A stretch of 29,665 nucleotides of DNA from a virus: IMG/VR virus record IMGVR_UViG_3300042505_000586, positions 1 to 29,665 of that record, one strand, 5' to 3'. Below, piece by piece: positions 15,876 to 23,383 of this stretch. Numbering within the stretch: position 1 is the stretch's first letter; each line of letters begins with the position of its first letter. Under the pieces are notes generated by a model, which saw only the letters and a program-made list of their open reading frames with translations, was not told the origin of the DNA and searched no databases. The position numbers and the translations under genes are program-made.

Positions 15876-16009
15876 CACTCACGCTCCAAGGCAACACCAA
15901 ACACGGCCAAGCCAATGCCCGCAACAATCACACCAGCGGGCGGGAAGATTAACCCCGCACCGATGGCGACAACGGCAATGCCGCTGATCTGCAAAATGTT
16001 GGCAAGCAT
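15875..16009 (-). CDS. Small two-helix membrane protein
   Basis: 44 residues, starting at ATG 16009 with TAGGAG upstream and ending in a TGA that overlaps the portal start. Nearly the whole protein is hydrophobic, with helices at about residues 4-24 and 26-41 separated by PPAG, and a charged LERE end. Tiny membrane proteins at the terminase-portal junction recur in siphoviruses, with unknown roles. The tight overlaps and ribosome site support it as real. Confidence 0.7.
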   Translation of the reverse strand: MLANILQISGIAVVAIGAGLIFPPAGVIVAGIGLAVFGVALERE

Positions 16010-16016
16010 GTGGCTC

Positions 16017-17573
16017 CTAATAGAAATTGACCGCAGGTGGTGCAGGTTCTTCCACGCGGGTGAGGGCGCGCTCTAATCCCATGACCATCGCAACGGCAAG
16101 GTCAATGCGTCGTTCGGATGACTTTGATTCCTTGCTCAACCGCGTGCCGCGGCTATCACTGCGCAACACTGCATTGGATACGTGGCGCGTGAGCGCCTGA
16201 TCACCGGAATGCGTCATTGCGCGGGTGTTCACGTAGTCCGTGGTTCTTTTTGTTGCGGGCGTCATTCTCGCTGGCGACTGTGGGAACTCAGTGACCGGCA
16301 AGCCTTCCTCGGCCAAGATTTGCAACGAGCGCGCCCACAAGTGCGGGTCGGCGGTGATCTCTTTGACGTGCCAGCGCAAGCACGCGGTGCGGATCGCATC
16401 TTCAACTTCGAGAATGTCTACGCGCCAGTCGGTTGCACCAGGCAACTTCTCCCAATGCCCTGCCACTTGAACGTGCGGGAACGCTGCGATCTCCACCGCC
16501 ACGAGTGCGGTGGAGTCACCAGAGAACGAACCGTCAAGGGCAAGGACAACATCAGCGCCATCGGGTATCTCGCGCACGCTTTGACATTCATCCCACGCGG
16601 CTTGACCGAGCCAGTTCCCTTGCAAGGAAACGGGCCGGTTGAACCAATACCGCTCCCATTCGGCGGCCGATGTTTGCGGGTCGTCGTAGGAATTGGAAAT
16701 TGCCTCTAAGTCCATCCAATCGGCTGCGGCGAAATAAACGTCGCGCAAACCCTCCATGCGGTGACTCTTAAACTTGGGGTCAAACTTTGGGCCAGCTTGC
16801 CGGTGATCGAATAGCAAACCGGCATCGGACACGCGGCCCTCGGCAACGGCCTTGGCGTATTCGTGCGTGCCCTCAGCAACCGAGCCTTCACCTGGCGCGT
16901 ACATCGTCGTGGTCTCTAGCGCCCAGCCGCTTGCAATCTTGCGCTTGAGCAAGTTGCGCAGCACCACTTGGTGCATGCGTTTCAACTTGGGAAGCACCCA
17001 CAAGTGCGACTCGTCAAAGATTGTGAAAGTGGACTTGCCACCATCCTTGGATGAATCAGCCGCAGACTCGGGCGAGATCACGCCACCATCGGGCAGCAAG
17101 ATGCGGGTCAAGCCAACGTCAATGCGGCCAAACGTTTCCACAAGGTAAGGGTGCGCAGTCTCAGGGTTAAGCATGTAGTAAATGGCGTCATAGGTGTTGC
17201 CCGCCTGTCCAAGCTCAGTGGCAAAGCACAACACCTCGGGGCGCTGCACGGTAGCGCCCACCGGCTCGCCCTCGGCGTACTCATACCCCCACGGGGACAC
17301 CTCACCGGCTGCGGCGAAGTGCGAAAAGCGCACGGGGCCAATAGCCTCGGCCACTGCAAGGAATGCAGCAAGTTCAGATTTGGCGCGGCCCTTGGGCCTG
17401 CTGATCACCGCGCGGCGCACCCGCCGGTTGCCGGCGTCGTTGATCTCATAACAGCGCGCAACGAACGCGGCAAACTCATCATCAAAGGTGACCGGTTCGC
17501 CTTCAATGTCGCCAGGTCCATGAACACAGAACGACTCGATCCAGTCAATGAGCGCAAGGCCAAGGGTCAGCAT
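16017..17573 (-). CDS. Terminase large subunit
   Basis: 518 residues, ATG 17573 overlapping the TAA of the preceding gene (TAATG). The ATPase domain has a Walker A-like SRPKGRAKS (residues 58-66) and a Walker B FTIFDESH (D187, E188). The nuclease domain starts near residue 345 with LALDGSFSGDSTALV (D347, D353) and ends with RIDLAVAMVMG, whose Asp is the usual third metal ligand. The enzyme translocates and cuts DNA at the portal. A neighbouring HNH protein suggests cos-type ends. Confidence 0.93.
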   Translation of the reverse strand: MLTLGLALIDWIESFCVHGPGDIEGEPVTFDDEFAAFVARCYEINDAGNRRVRRAVISRPKGRAKSELAAFLAVAEAIGPVRFSHFAAAGEVSPWGYEYAEGEPVGATVQRPEVLCFATELGQAGNTYDAIYYMLNPETAHPYLVETFGRIDVGLTRILLPDGGVISPESAADSSKDGGKSTFTIFDESHLWVLPKLKRMHQVVLRNLLKRKIASGWALETTTMYAPGEGSVAEGTHEYAKAVAEGRVSDAGLLFDHRQAGPKFDPKFKSHRMEGLRDVYFAAADWMDLEAISNSYDDPQTSAAEWERYWFNRPVSLQGNWLGQAAWDECQSVREIPDGADVVLALDGSFSGDSTALVAVEIAAFPHVQVAGHWEKLPGATDWRVDILEVEDAIRTACLRWHVKEITADPHLWARSLQILAEEGLPVTEFPQSPARMTPATKRTTDYVNTRAMTHSGDQALTRHVSNAVLRSDSRGTRLSKESKSSERRIDLAVAMVMGLERALTRVEEPAPPAVNFY

Positions 17574-17998
17574 TAGTCATCAACAATGGACAACAGGCGC
17601 TCGCGTCGGGCCTTGCTCATGCGAGCAGGGCGCGGTGCTTGTGCGGCCTCGGTGTCCACTTCCATGCGCAAGCGCAACCGGTCCTCGGGGGTGCCGGCAA
17701 GTTTGCCCACACGCAACCTGATCTCTGCGGCGTGCTTGGTCTCGCCCTGCCACATCTGCGAGTGCAGCATGGCCGTGTCGAGCAGAAAGGACCAGTCAGC
17801 GTCAATGAATGTGGCGGCCATCGGTGAAGCGCGCCACGTCTGCCACCAGTCAAGGGTGCGCGGGTGCCAGTCACCATCGGGCAGATCAGGACCGCGCAAC
17901 GTTCCATCAGCGGTCAAGGGTGTGAACTCTGCGGCCCTGCGCGCGGTGTCGTTAGGTCGTGAGCGTTCGCGCTTGGGGGCCGGTCCTCGTCCTGGCAT
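17573..17998 (-). CDS. Terminase small subunit (actinophage type)
   Basis: 141 residues, ATG 17998 with AGGGGA upstream. A basic, Pro-rich N-terminus (MPGRGPAPKRERSRPND) is typical of actinophage small terminases, followed by helices (HPRTLDWWQTWRASPMA, then TKHAAEIRLRVGKLAGTPED). It binds packaging sites and loads the large subunit. The gene directly precedes the large subunit with a one-base overlap, and the Arg-rich KARRERLLSIVDD tail is common in this group. Confidence 0.75.
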   Translation of the reverse strand: MPGRGPAPKRERSRPNDTARRAAEFTPLTADGTLRGPDLPDGDWHPRTLDWWQTWRASPMAATFIDADWSFLLDTAMLHSQMWQGETKHAAEIRLRVGKLAGTPEDRLRLRMEVDTEAAQAPRPARMSKARRERLLSIVDD

Positions 17999-18126
17999 CG
18001 TGTCCCCTAGTTAACTGAGCAAGCGGTGACGAACGTACATACAGAAATAACAAAGTTTGTCTTGCGCATGGCAGGACTCCAACCGTTTGCAGGGTTAAGG
18101 TGGAGGGGAATCGATTAGGGGAAATC
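17999..18126. promoter_or_regulatory. Divergent intergenic region between small terminase and the plus-strand gene
   Basis: 128 bases that must carry leftward signals for the terminase genes and rightward signals for the gene at 18127. It includes an AT-rich patch with the dyad ACAAAGTTTGT at 18050-18060. I could not identify convincing -35/-10 pairs on either strand. Confidence 0.4.
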
Positions 18127-18525
18127 ATGGGATTGTTCGGAAAAAAGAAAAGCAGCATCACATTTGTGCCAAGTGACGATGGCGCCGGCAATCAGCCTGC
18201 CAGTAGTAATGGTGCGGTCACACTTGATGCAGCCAAGCGCGCGTTGGGCTTAACCGATGGGCAAACGCTGATGGAAAATGGAATCTGGCTGGTGCGGTCC
18301 CAAGATTGCAGAGCACTGCAAGGTGATGACTATTGGATCGGGACGTTGCAACCAAAAGGCAAGAACGTAGGCATCTACGTTGGCAGCAAAGCCGTTGGCA
18401 CCGTTGAGCCACGAGGTCTTGAGTCAGCAGTGAAGATGCTCAAAAGACAAGGTGGGCGCCGAGTTTCGTGCGTGATTTCGCAAACAGGTGCCGGCAGTTG
18501 GAACGTCTACGTCAACATGGTGTGA
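18127..18525 (+). CDS. Lone plus-strand gene, unknown function (moron-like)
   Basis: 132 residues from ATG 18127, with AGGGGA a few bases upstream; an in-frame start at 18100 would add a poor N-terminus. The protein starts MGLFGKKKSS, has a polar low-complexity linker (residues 15-37), then a compact C-terminal domain of alternating strands (WIGTLQPKGKNVGIYVGSKA and VSCVISQTGAGSWNVYVNM). It vaguely recalls HIRAN-like beta folds, but I do not assign it. It is the only gene besides the integrase on the plus strand and interrupts the HNH-terminase order, which suggests independent expression, perhaps in the lysogen. Confidence 0.65.
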   Translation: MGLFGKKKSSITFVPSDDGAGNQPASSNGAVTLDAAKRALGLTDGQTLMENGIWLVRSQDCRALQGDDYWIGTLQPKGKNVGIYVGSKAVGTVEPRGLESAVKMLKRQGGRRVSCVISQTGAGSWNVYVNMV

Positions 18526-18601
18526 CCTGCACACGCTGCGGGTGTCATAGGGCCAGGGTGCCCGCCGCGCGCGCCGCCCCAGTTAGACCCCACCCTCGGG
18601 G
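18526..18601. other. GC-rich gap near terminase, possible cos region
   Basis: 76 bases with a CCGCGCGCGCCG core and C/G-rich tracts lie between the lone plus gene and the HNH gene. In phages whose HNH protein neighbours terminase, packaging is usually cos-type. I see no proof of a cleavage site. Confidence 0.25.
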
Positions 18602-18913
18602 TTAACTCCCCCGTGCCCTTCGGATATTGCAGCTGCGGTGAGCCTTGAGCAATGGCGAGTCAGGATCAGCAGGAACTAGATGATCAGCGTTCCAAGGGTC
18701 ATTTTCTTTTTCGCCTTCACCACAGAGCCAGCATGGGCCAGCAGACTTTCGCACCTCACGAGCTCGGCGCTTGTAGTCTCCAGAATAATGTTTTCGTTTC
18801 GCAGGATCGCGCAGGGCATCCCACTCGCGGCCCTTAGATAATGCGCACTTATCGCATCGAGATCGCGCAGTGAGAACACCACAGTCAAGGCACGGCCTTG
18901 GTAGTCGGGTCAC
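18602..18913 (-). CDS. HNH endonuclease
   Basis: 103 residues. The GTG start at 18913 overlaps the TGA of the upstream gene (GTGA). The N-terminus has a CxxC pair of pairs (C8, C11, C20, C23) likely to bind zinc; a second CxxC (C61, C64) precedes the HNH core ADHLVPADPDSPLLKAHRSC, with H78 and N96 as the key residues. Small phage HNH proteins next to terminase stimulate cos cleavage and packaging, which is the likely role here. Confidence 0.88.
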   Translation of the reverse strand: MTRLPRPCLDCGVLTARSRCDKCALSKGREWDALRDPAKRKHYSGDYKRRAREVRKSAGPCWLCGEGEKENDPWNADHLVPADPDSPLLKAHRSCNIRRARGS

Positions 18914-19098
18914 ACCGCTTTTTCTGGTGTCTCCGTTGCTTTCACAATTCGAGTTTCTTTGGCAGATTCTTGGGGATAGAGCAAGCGGTAGACGGCCTCG
19001 GCGATGCCTGGCGTGAGATCGCAGACAATGCCGGAACTAGGTGCCCCCGTCACATTTTCGATGGCCCCCACAATTTCTTGCTTCGTCACTTGTGACAT
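18910..19098 (-). CDS. Small hypothetical protein
   Basis: 62 residues from ATG 19098, AGAGG about eight bases upstream, stop overlapping the HNH start. It has an N-terminal helix (SQVTKQEIVGAIENVTG), a central segment with one Cys and a charged C-terminal tail. I do not recognise a family. Coupling to HNH implies co-expression with packaging genes. Confidence 0.6.
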   Translation of the reverse strand: MSQVTKQEIVGAIENVTGAPSSGIVCDLTPGIAEAVYRLLYPQESAKETRIVKATETPEKAV

Positions 19099-19109
19099 GA
19101 ATCAACCTC

Positions 19110-19265
19110 TCAAAGAATGGATTTATCGGCTCGCATCTCAAGCAAGCGGTCAACGAACGCGAACCATGCAGGCCCGCGCTCATCGTGGGGCAAGCGCCGT
19201 GCGTGCCCTAGTGCTTCATCAATCTCGGCAACGGTCGCGTCCTCTGTGATGAGCAGAGTTGCCAT
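19110..19265 (-). CDS. Small acidic hypothetical protein
   Basis: 51 residues from ATG 19265 with GGGAG six bases upstream; a longer reading from 19328 would run through the terminator hairpin and is unlikely. The sequence is helical and acidic (DATVAEIDEALGHARRLPHD, then WFAFVDRLLEM). No family recognised. It is the first gene after the terminator at 19281-19311. Confidence 0.6.
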   Translation of the reverse strand: MATLLITEDATVAEIDEALGHARRLPHDERGPAWFAFVDRLLEMRADKSIL

Positions 19266-19280
19266 GCGCGCTCCCGTAAA

Positions 19281-19311
19281 TAGCAAAAGCCCACGCGGTG
19301 TGCGTGGGCTT
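19281..19311 (-). terminator. Intrinsic terminator after the early genes
   Basis: A perfect 10-base-pair stem (AAGCCCACGC at 19287-19296 with 19302-19311) and 5-base loop are followed on the minus strand by TTTTGCTATTT. It separates the 260-residue HTH protein gene (stop at 19384) from the HNH/terminase genes. Confidence 0.82.
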
Positions 19312-19341
19312 GCATAGGTGCAGAACACCTGAGTCTTTCAT

Positions 19342-19370
19342 AAGGTAGCGCCATTTTCACAATAGCGCAA
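19342..19370 (-). promoter_or_regulatory. Candidate leftward promoter
   Basis: On the minus strand TTGCGC (19370-19365) and TACCTT (19347-19342) are 17 bases apart, a fair sigma-70-type match (TAnnnT -10). It lies in the gap ahead of the packaging genes, but its start would be just upstream of the terminator at 19281-19311. Confidence 0.35.
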
Positions 19371-19383
19371 GGGGGTGACACAC

Positions 19384-20166
19384 CTACGTGGCAATGCGCA
19401 TCACGTTGTTCAAGCTCTTGTATTCGTACAGGCCACCCTCGCGGCGCACTTTGCCATCCTTTGCCCACCTGCGCAGCGTTGGTGCGGGCACACCCGTGTG
19501 CCGGCAGGCGGCTTCAATGTCCACCCATAGGTCAGCCTCGCGGCTTGTGGCGACTACGCGCAGCAGCCGTTCGGTCTCCCAATTGGTGCGGCATGTGCGG
19601 CAGGTGATCGAGCCGCCAAAGTCCTCACCGGTGACGCGCAGCCATGTGCCGCATTCGCCATCATCCACATCGGTGGGGCAGGTCACTCGCCATGCTTGCC
19701 TTGGCTCTTGGCTGGCGGCTTTGCGGGCTTGATGCCAGCAGGTGCCCACTTCAACGGCGAACTCATCCACCGCGGGGTGGTCAAAGATACGGTCAAGGTG
19801 TGTGCGCAGGAAGGACACGGTGCCCGTGAGGTAGGCGGGCACTTGTTGCACTTGGCCGCGCCCACGTTGGAGGGTGGTCTCGCCCCATGTGGCAAATCCC
19901 CATTCTTCACGGTAGAGGCGCTCCCATGATTCAAGGATGGGTAGCACGTCGTTGCCGGCCACGAGGTCTAGGGCATCTAGGCGCACCCCTAGGCCGCGCT
20001 CGGTGCTTCTACCATCTCCACCGCGCCCTGGTAGAAGTTCATCTTCAGCCAAAGCGACAAAGGTCACGATGTCGCCAAGGCGCTGGGAGGTGCGCCGTTG
20101 GCACCAGATGCAGGCCACGTGCTCACTGGGGCGCTCGCAGATCACGCAGGGTGTGGTGGTGTCCAT
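19384..20166 (-). CDS. Zinc-ribbon protein with C-terminal MerR/excisionase-like HTH
   Basis: 260 residues from ATG 20166, overlapping the TAA of the upstream gene (TAATG), with GGGAG before it. Residues 7-22 hold two CxxC-type pairs (CVICERPSEHVACIWC), a second four-Cys ribbon is near residues 175-210 (VTCPTDVDDGECGTW and ITCRTCRTNW). The C-terminus (DIEAACRHTGVPAPTLRRWA, then a KDGKVRR wing) is a winged HTH of the MerR/excisionase kind. It is probably a DNA-binding regulator or recombination directionality factor; the palindromes at 20563-20615 are candidate targets. Confidence 0.7.
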   Translation of the reverse strand: MDTTTPCVICERPSEHVACIWCQRRTSQRLGDIVTFVALAEDELLPGRGGDGRSTERGLGVRLDALDLVAGNDVLPILESWERLYREEWGFATWGETTLQRGRGQVQQVPAYLTGTVSFLRTHLDRIFDHPAVDEFAVEVGTCWHQARKAASQEPRQAWRVTCPTDVDDGECGTWLRVTGEDFGGSITCRTCRTNWETERLLRVVATSREADLWVDIEAACRHTGVPAPTLRRWAKDGKVRREGGLYEYKSLNNVMRIAT

Positions 20167-20540
20167 TAGAACGCTCCCAAGGTTGTCGGTGCCGTGACGT
20201 GCCGTGGTTGGTGGAACTGTCGGTCTCGTGGCTGCCATGTGGCCAAGGTCCGGTCACCGGTGGCAGTGGTGCAGCAATGCAGTGTGAGTACGGTCGCGGG
20301 GATCGGTAACCGTTCGGTGATGAGCTCAATGACCGCTGCGCGGTTGTCGGCGGTGGCCGGCCACCATCGGAAGGTTTGGCTCAGGGTCGTGGTGGTGAGC
20401 ATGTAGGTGCGCCAACCCTTGATCCATGCTCGGGCAATCTCTGGTGCGTCCAAGGCTTGAAGGTCAAAGACCCACGGCAGCCCGAGGTAGTCGGCCCGCA
20501 GGATCGGGCACCGGCACTTCACACATTCGGTGATTCTCAT
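20166..20540 (-). CDS. Cys-rich early protein, unknown function
   Basis: 124 residues, ATG 20540, first gene after the palindromic region. Starts MRITECVKCRCPILRADY, a CxxCxC knuckle that could bind metal, followed by a Trp-rich helical part (IARAWIKGWRTYML) and a basic C-terminus with HCCTTATGDRT. Homologues with this Cys start occur next to HTH proteins in actinophages, to my knowledge without function. It overlaps the HTH gene, so the pair is co-translated. Confidence 0.6.
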   Translation of the reverse strand: MRITECVKCRCPILRADYLGLPWVFDLQALDAPEIARAWIKGWRTYMLTTTTLSQTFRWWPATADNRAAVIELITERLPIPATVLTLHCCTTATGDRTLATWQPRDRQFHQPRHVTAPTTLGAF

Positions 20541-20562
20541 GACGTGTATGCCAGGTGTCTTG

Positions 20563-20615
20563 GTATGTATTCCCTATAGGGAATACATACATGTGTATGT
20601 ATTGAGGGAATACAT
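20563..20615. promoter_or_regulatory. Nested palindrome array (operator or origin-like element)
   Basis: A perfect 28-bp palindrome spans 20563-20590 (left half GTATGTATTCCCTA). Its right half also forms a second perfect dyad with GTATGTATT at 20595-20603 around a 4-base ATGT spacer. A third dyad, ATGTATT-N5-AATACAT, is at 20597-20615. Thus four half-sites related to ATGTATTCCCT alternate in 53 bases. The block fills the gap between the helicase stop and the ATG at 20540, as expected for an operator; the palindrome centre is CTATAG, a possible -10. Confidence 0.75.
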
Positions 20616-20619
20616 GTCA

Positions 20620-22791
20620 TCATGGGGTAACCGCCAAAGCCAGAATTGGGTGCCCAGATCGCTTCTCACCGGTAGAAATCAGCACCTCGTTGTCCACCAT
20701 TTTGAGGAGCACGTTGTAGGTTTTGTTGCGGTCTCCACCGGTATCTCGGGCTATTTCGTTCTTGGTTCGAGCCTTCCCATCGCTCATCACGGCCATGACC
20801 TTGCGCTCTATCCCGTGGTCTTTGGCTGCCGAGCGTGGCTCATCGGTGAGGGTCAAATGGCGCGTTGTGTCGTCAAATTGGAGCAGTCGGGCGCCCATTT
20901 CCACATCGCGCCCGTAGGCTGACAGGAAGCGCGGGGGCGGTCCAAAGTGGGCGAACTCGCCGTCATCATCACCGGATTCCTTGCCAAGGGTCCAGATGGC
21001 ATCGGGCTCATCGAGTAGCCGAGAGGCGCCACGAGACCGCTGGCCGGCATGTCCAGTGTGGTGAACGATCAGGTCATCCGTGACCCCAGCCATGGTCAAC
21101 GCTTCTGACCACCAGCCAAAGAACTGGGCAACCTGGCTGTTGTCGTTCTCATCGAGCCCGAGGCTGGCAAGGATTGGTGCCAGCGGGTCAAGGATCACCA
21201 CGCCCGCTTGCTGGTCGGACAGCCATTGGGCTAGGCGCCTGCGCCCTTGCTCGGTGCCTAGGGCCAGCGAGGATGCTTTGCCGCGCAGATTGGATACAAT
21301 TACTCGTTGGCTGTTGGTGATGCCGGCATCGCGCATCCACCGGCGCAGGGTGTTGGTGCCCACTTCCATGTTGAGCAGCACCACGGTGCCCTCGGTGATC
21401 TGCTCCACGTCGAACTTGCCAAGGAATCGACCACCGTCAACGAGGCAGGGGATCAGGTTTGCTGCCACCATCGTGGTCTTGCCACTCTTGGCGGCAGCTG
21501 CGAGCAGCACCCGACCCTCGGAGGGCCATAGGTCGGTGACGCGGTAGCGCACGGGGTCATCAGGTTCGGCGAGGAAATCCGAGAGCGCCGTGGCGTTCAA
21601 TGGTGCGATTTCACCGAGCTTGAGTTCCTTGATCTGGTCGCGGGCATATTCGCGCACCAGTTGGCTGCGCACTTCCCTGCGCACGTCCTCGTTAAATGAG
21701 GCGTCCTCGGGTGTGGCCTGCTCGCGTGGGGCATTGACGGTGATCTCGGGCACCCACGAGGGCAGGGACGTATCGGCCATGGCCTCGCCATATCCATCAC
21801 CGGCGAGGGCGCGGGCCGCTGCCTTATGGTCCCCGCCGTGGTGCAGCAGGGTGTATACGTGCATCTTGCTCATGCCTTCATTGGCCGGTAGCACCGTGGA
21901 GGTGCTGAAAACGTACATGGGGCCATCGGTGATCGTCGTGGCACTCGTGCCTTCGCTGGCTTTCTTTCCTGGCCTCGTCCAGTGAATCCGCCCATCGGGG
22001 GCTGCAAAGATCGCTTGCCAGCCCATTGGCTCAAGAATCTGCGCCCATGTGGTGCGGGCGGTGAAGTCATCCCACGGGGTCAACCCGTCACCCTGTAAGG
22101 GCCGCTGGGGCGTTGGTTCGTTCTGGGGTGTCGTTGTGCCACTTGTGGGGGTTAACGGCTCAGTGTGGCTGTGGAGGGCTTCTGTAAACAAGTAGTGCAG
22201 CGCCTCTACCTCATCTGCGCTAATGGTGACCGTATCGGCGGGGGTGCTCGTGCCCACGAACATGTAGACGGTGTTTTCCTCATGGCCACTACGGGCAGGG
22301 GTCGGGGCCACGACCACGAACCCGCCCTCGCCACGAGTCTCTGCGAGCACCTTGCCGGCATCGTCCATCGCCAGTTTGGTGTTCCCTGGCACCGCTCCAC
22401 CGGTGATCATCACGAACATATGCAGCCCCGCGCGTGGGCTTGATTCCACGCACCCCTGCAGCACTTTGCGGAGCAACTCATCCATGCCAATATCGCGGTA
22501 CTTGTCGGCAACTGCCGATAGTTTGCCAATGGCCGCGATGGTGTTCGGGCCTTCGAGCTCAATCATTTCCACGTTGCCGGACACGGCACCAGTGATGACA
22601 CCAATGCCGGTGTATTTGCCCGATGCCAGCCACGCCTCTATCTGGTCCCATGTGGGGCGCTCGTGCTGGTATTGCTTCCACGGGCCAAAGGGCCGCTTGG
22701 AGCCGTCCTCGTGCGTGGGCACCACGGAGTAACCGGCATCGAACCACAGCCGTGCGGCTGCCAGTAGTGGTGATGGATCAGGTGCGGTCAT
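20620..22791 (-). CDS. Prim-Pol / superfamily helicase fusion (replication protein)
   Basis: 723 residues from ATG 22791; the GTG at 22833 lies inside a hairpin and is rejected. Residues about 5-215 form a bifunctional primase/polymerase N-terminal domain: AAARLWFDAGYSVVPTHEDG, an acidic IELEG where the usual DxD lies (E78, E80) and SPRAGLHMFV with H124. Residues about 415-640 are a RecA/RepA-like ATPase with Walker A AAAKSGKTT (432-440) and Walker B GVVILDP (D535), followed by HHTGHAGQRSRGAS. A C-terminal winged helix (residues about 650-720) could bind DNA. It probably starts and unwinds phage replication forks. No DNA polymerase is seen in the window. Confidence 0.87.
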   Translation of the reverse strand: MTAPDPSPLLAAARLWFDAGYSVVPTHEDGSKRPFGPWKQYQHERPTWDQIEAWLASGKYTGIGVITGAVSGNVEMIELEGPNTIAAIGKLSAVADKYRDIGMDELLRKVLQGCVESSPRAGLHMFVMITGGAVPGNTKLAMDDAGKVLAETRGEGGFVVVAPTPARSGHEENTVYMFVGTSTPADTVTISADEVEALHYLFTEALHSHTEPLTPTSGTTTPQNEPTPQRPLQGDGLTPWDDFTARTTWAQILEPMGWQAIFAAPDGRIHWTRPGKKASEGTSATTITDGPMYVFSTSTVLPANEGMSKMHVYTLLHHGGDHKAAARALAGDGYGEAMADTSLPSWVPEITVNAPREQATPEDASFNEDVRREVRSQLVREYARDQIKELKLGEIAPLNATALSDFLAEPDDPVRYRVTDLWPSEGRVLLAAAAKSGKTTMVAANLIPCLVDGGRFLGKFDVEQITEGTVVLLNMEVGTNTLRRWMRDAGITNSQRVIVSNLRGKASSLALGTEQGRRRLAQWLSDQQAGVVILDPLAPILASLGLDENDNSQVAQFFGWWSEALTMAGVTDDLIVHHTGHAGQRSRGASRLLDEPDAIWTLGKESGDDDGEFAHFGPPPRFLSAYGRDVEMGARLLQFDDTTRHLTLTDEPRSAAKDHGIERKVMAVMSDGKARTKNEIARDTGGDRNKTYNVLLKMVDNEVLISTGEKRSGHPILALAVTP

Positions 22792-22824
22792 GGTCACAGC
22801 GCAGGCTCTCGTAGGTTGGTGGAA

Positions 22825-22861
22825 GCGGGGCACCTACACCTCAACCATGTAGGTGCCCCGC
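22825..22861 (-). other. Perfect 13-bp hairpin before the primase/helicase gene
   Basis: GCGGGGCACCTAC (22825-22837) pairs perfectly with 22849-22861 around an 11-base loop. It lies between the SSB-like stop and the helicase start. Neither side has a T-tract, so it may be an mRNA-processing or partial termination signal. Confidence 0.6.
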
Positions 22862-22878
22862 GCTTAAGGGGTTGTGAC

Positions 22879-23334
22879 TTAGACCTTCTTGGCGCCAAGG
22901 GATGCAAGGGCAGCCATTAAGTCATCGCCACCAGCAACCGGTGCAGCTGCTGGTGCTGCGATCTGTGCGGCCACTTGACCGGTCAGGTAGGCGGTGGCCG
23001 CTTCTACGGCCTTGGGCTCACCGCTGGCATCCTTGAGCACCCATGGCGCGGTTTGACCTGGCTTGGCATCGCCCTTACCCATGACGGCGAGCACCTTCTG
23101 GCCGATGCGGCCCTTGAGGCTGCTCACCAGAACCTTGGAGAACCAGAGAACACCCTCGGTGGTCTCACCGGTGGTGATGTCGTGCACGGTGACGCCGACC
23201 GCATCGGACTCACCCATGCTGGTGGTCATCTTTTCGATGAACTCGGTGGGCTCGACAACGAGCAGGTGGCCTTCAATGTCGGCAGGTTTGACAACGTTGC
23301 CGCCACCGGTTTGTGGTGCTGAGAATGTGATCAT
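22879..23334 (-). CDS. SSB-like early protein (tentative)
   Basis: 151 residues from ATG 23334, with AAAAGGACAC upstream (the same leader motif as at 24373). The extended reading from 23400 overlaps the nuclease stop and is rejected. It has beta-type segments (GHLLVVEPTEFIEKMTT, AVGVTVHDITTGETTEGVLW) and VLAVMGKGDAKPGQTAPWVL, a pattern I recall from actinophage proteins annotated as ssDNA-binding. The C-terminus is an Ala/Pro linker then GGDDLMAALASLGAKKV. Between the nuclease and helicase genes, an OB-fold ssDNA-binding role is plausible but not proven. Confidence 0.5.
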   Translation of the reverse strand: MITFSAPQTGGGNVVKPADIEGHLLVVEPTEFIEKMTTSMGESDAVGVTVHDITTGETTEGVLWFSKVLVSSLKGRIGQKVLAVMGKGDAKPGQTAPWVLKDASGEPKAVEAATAYLTGQVAAQIAAPAAAPVAGGDDLMAALASLGAKKV

Positions 23335-23383
23335 TTTCGTGTGTCCTTTTCGTGTGGTTGTGCAGGTAACCAAGCGCGCAGGA

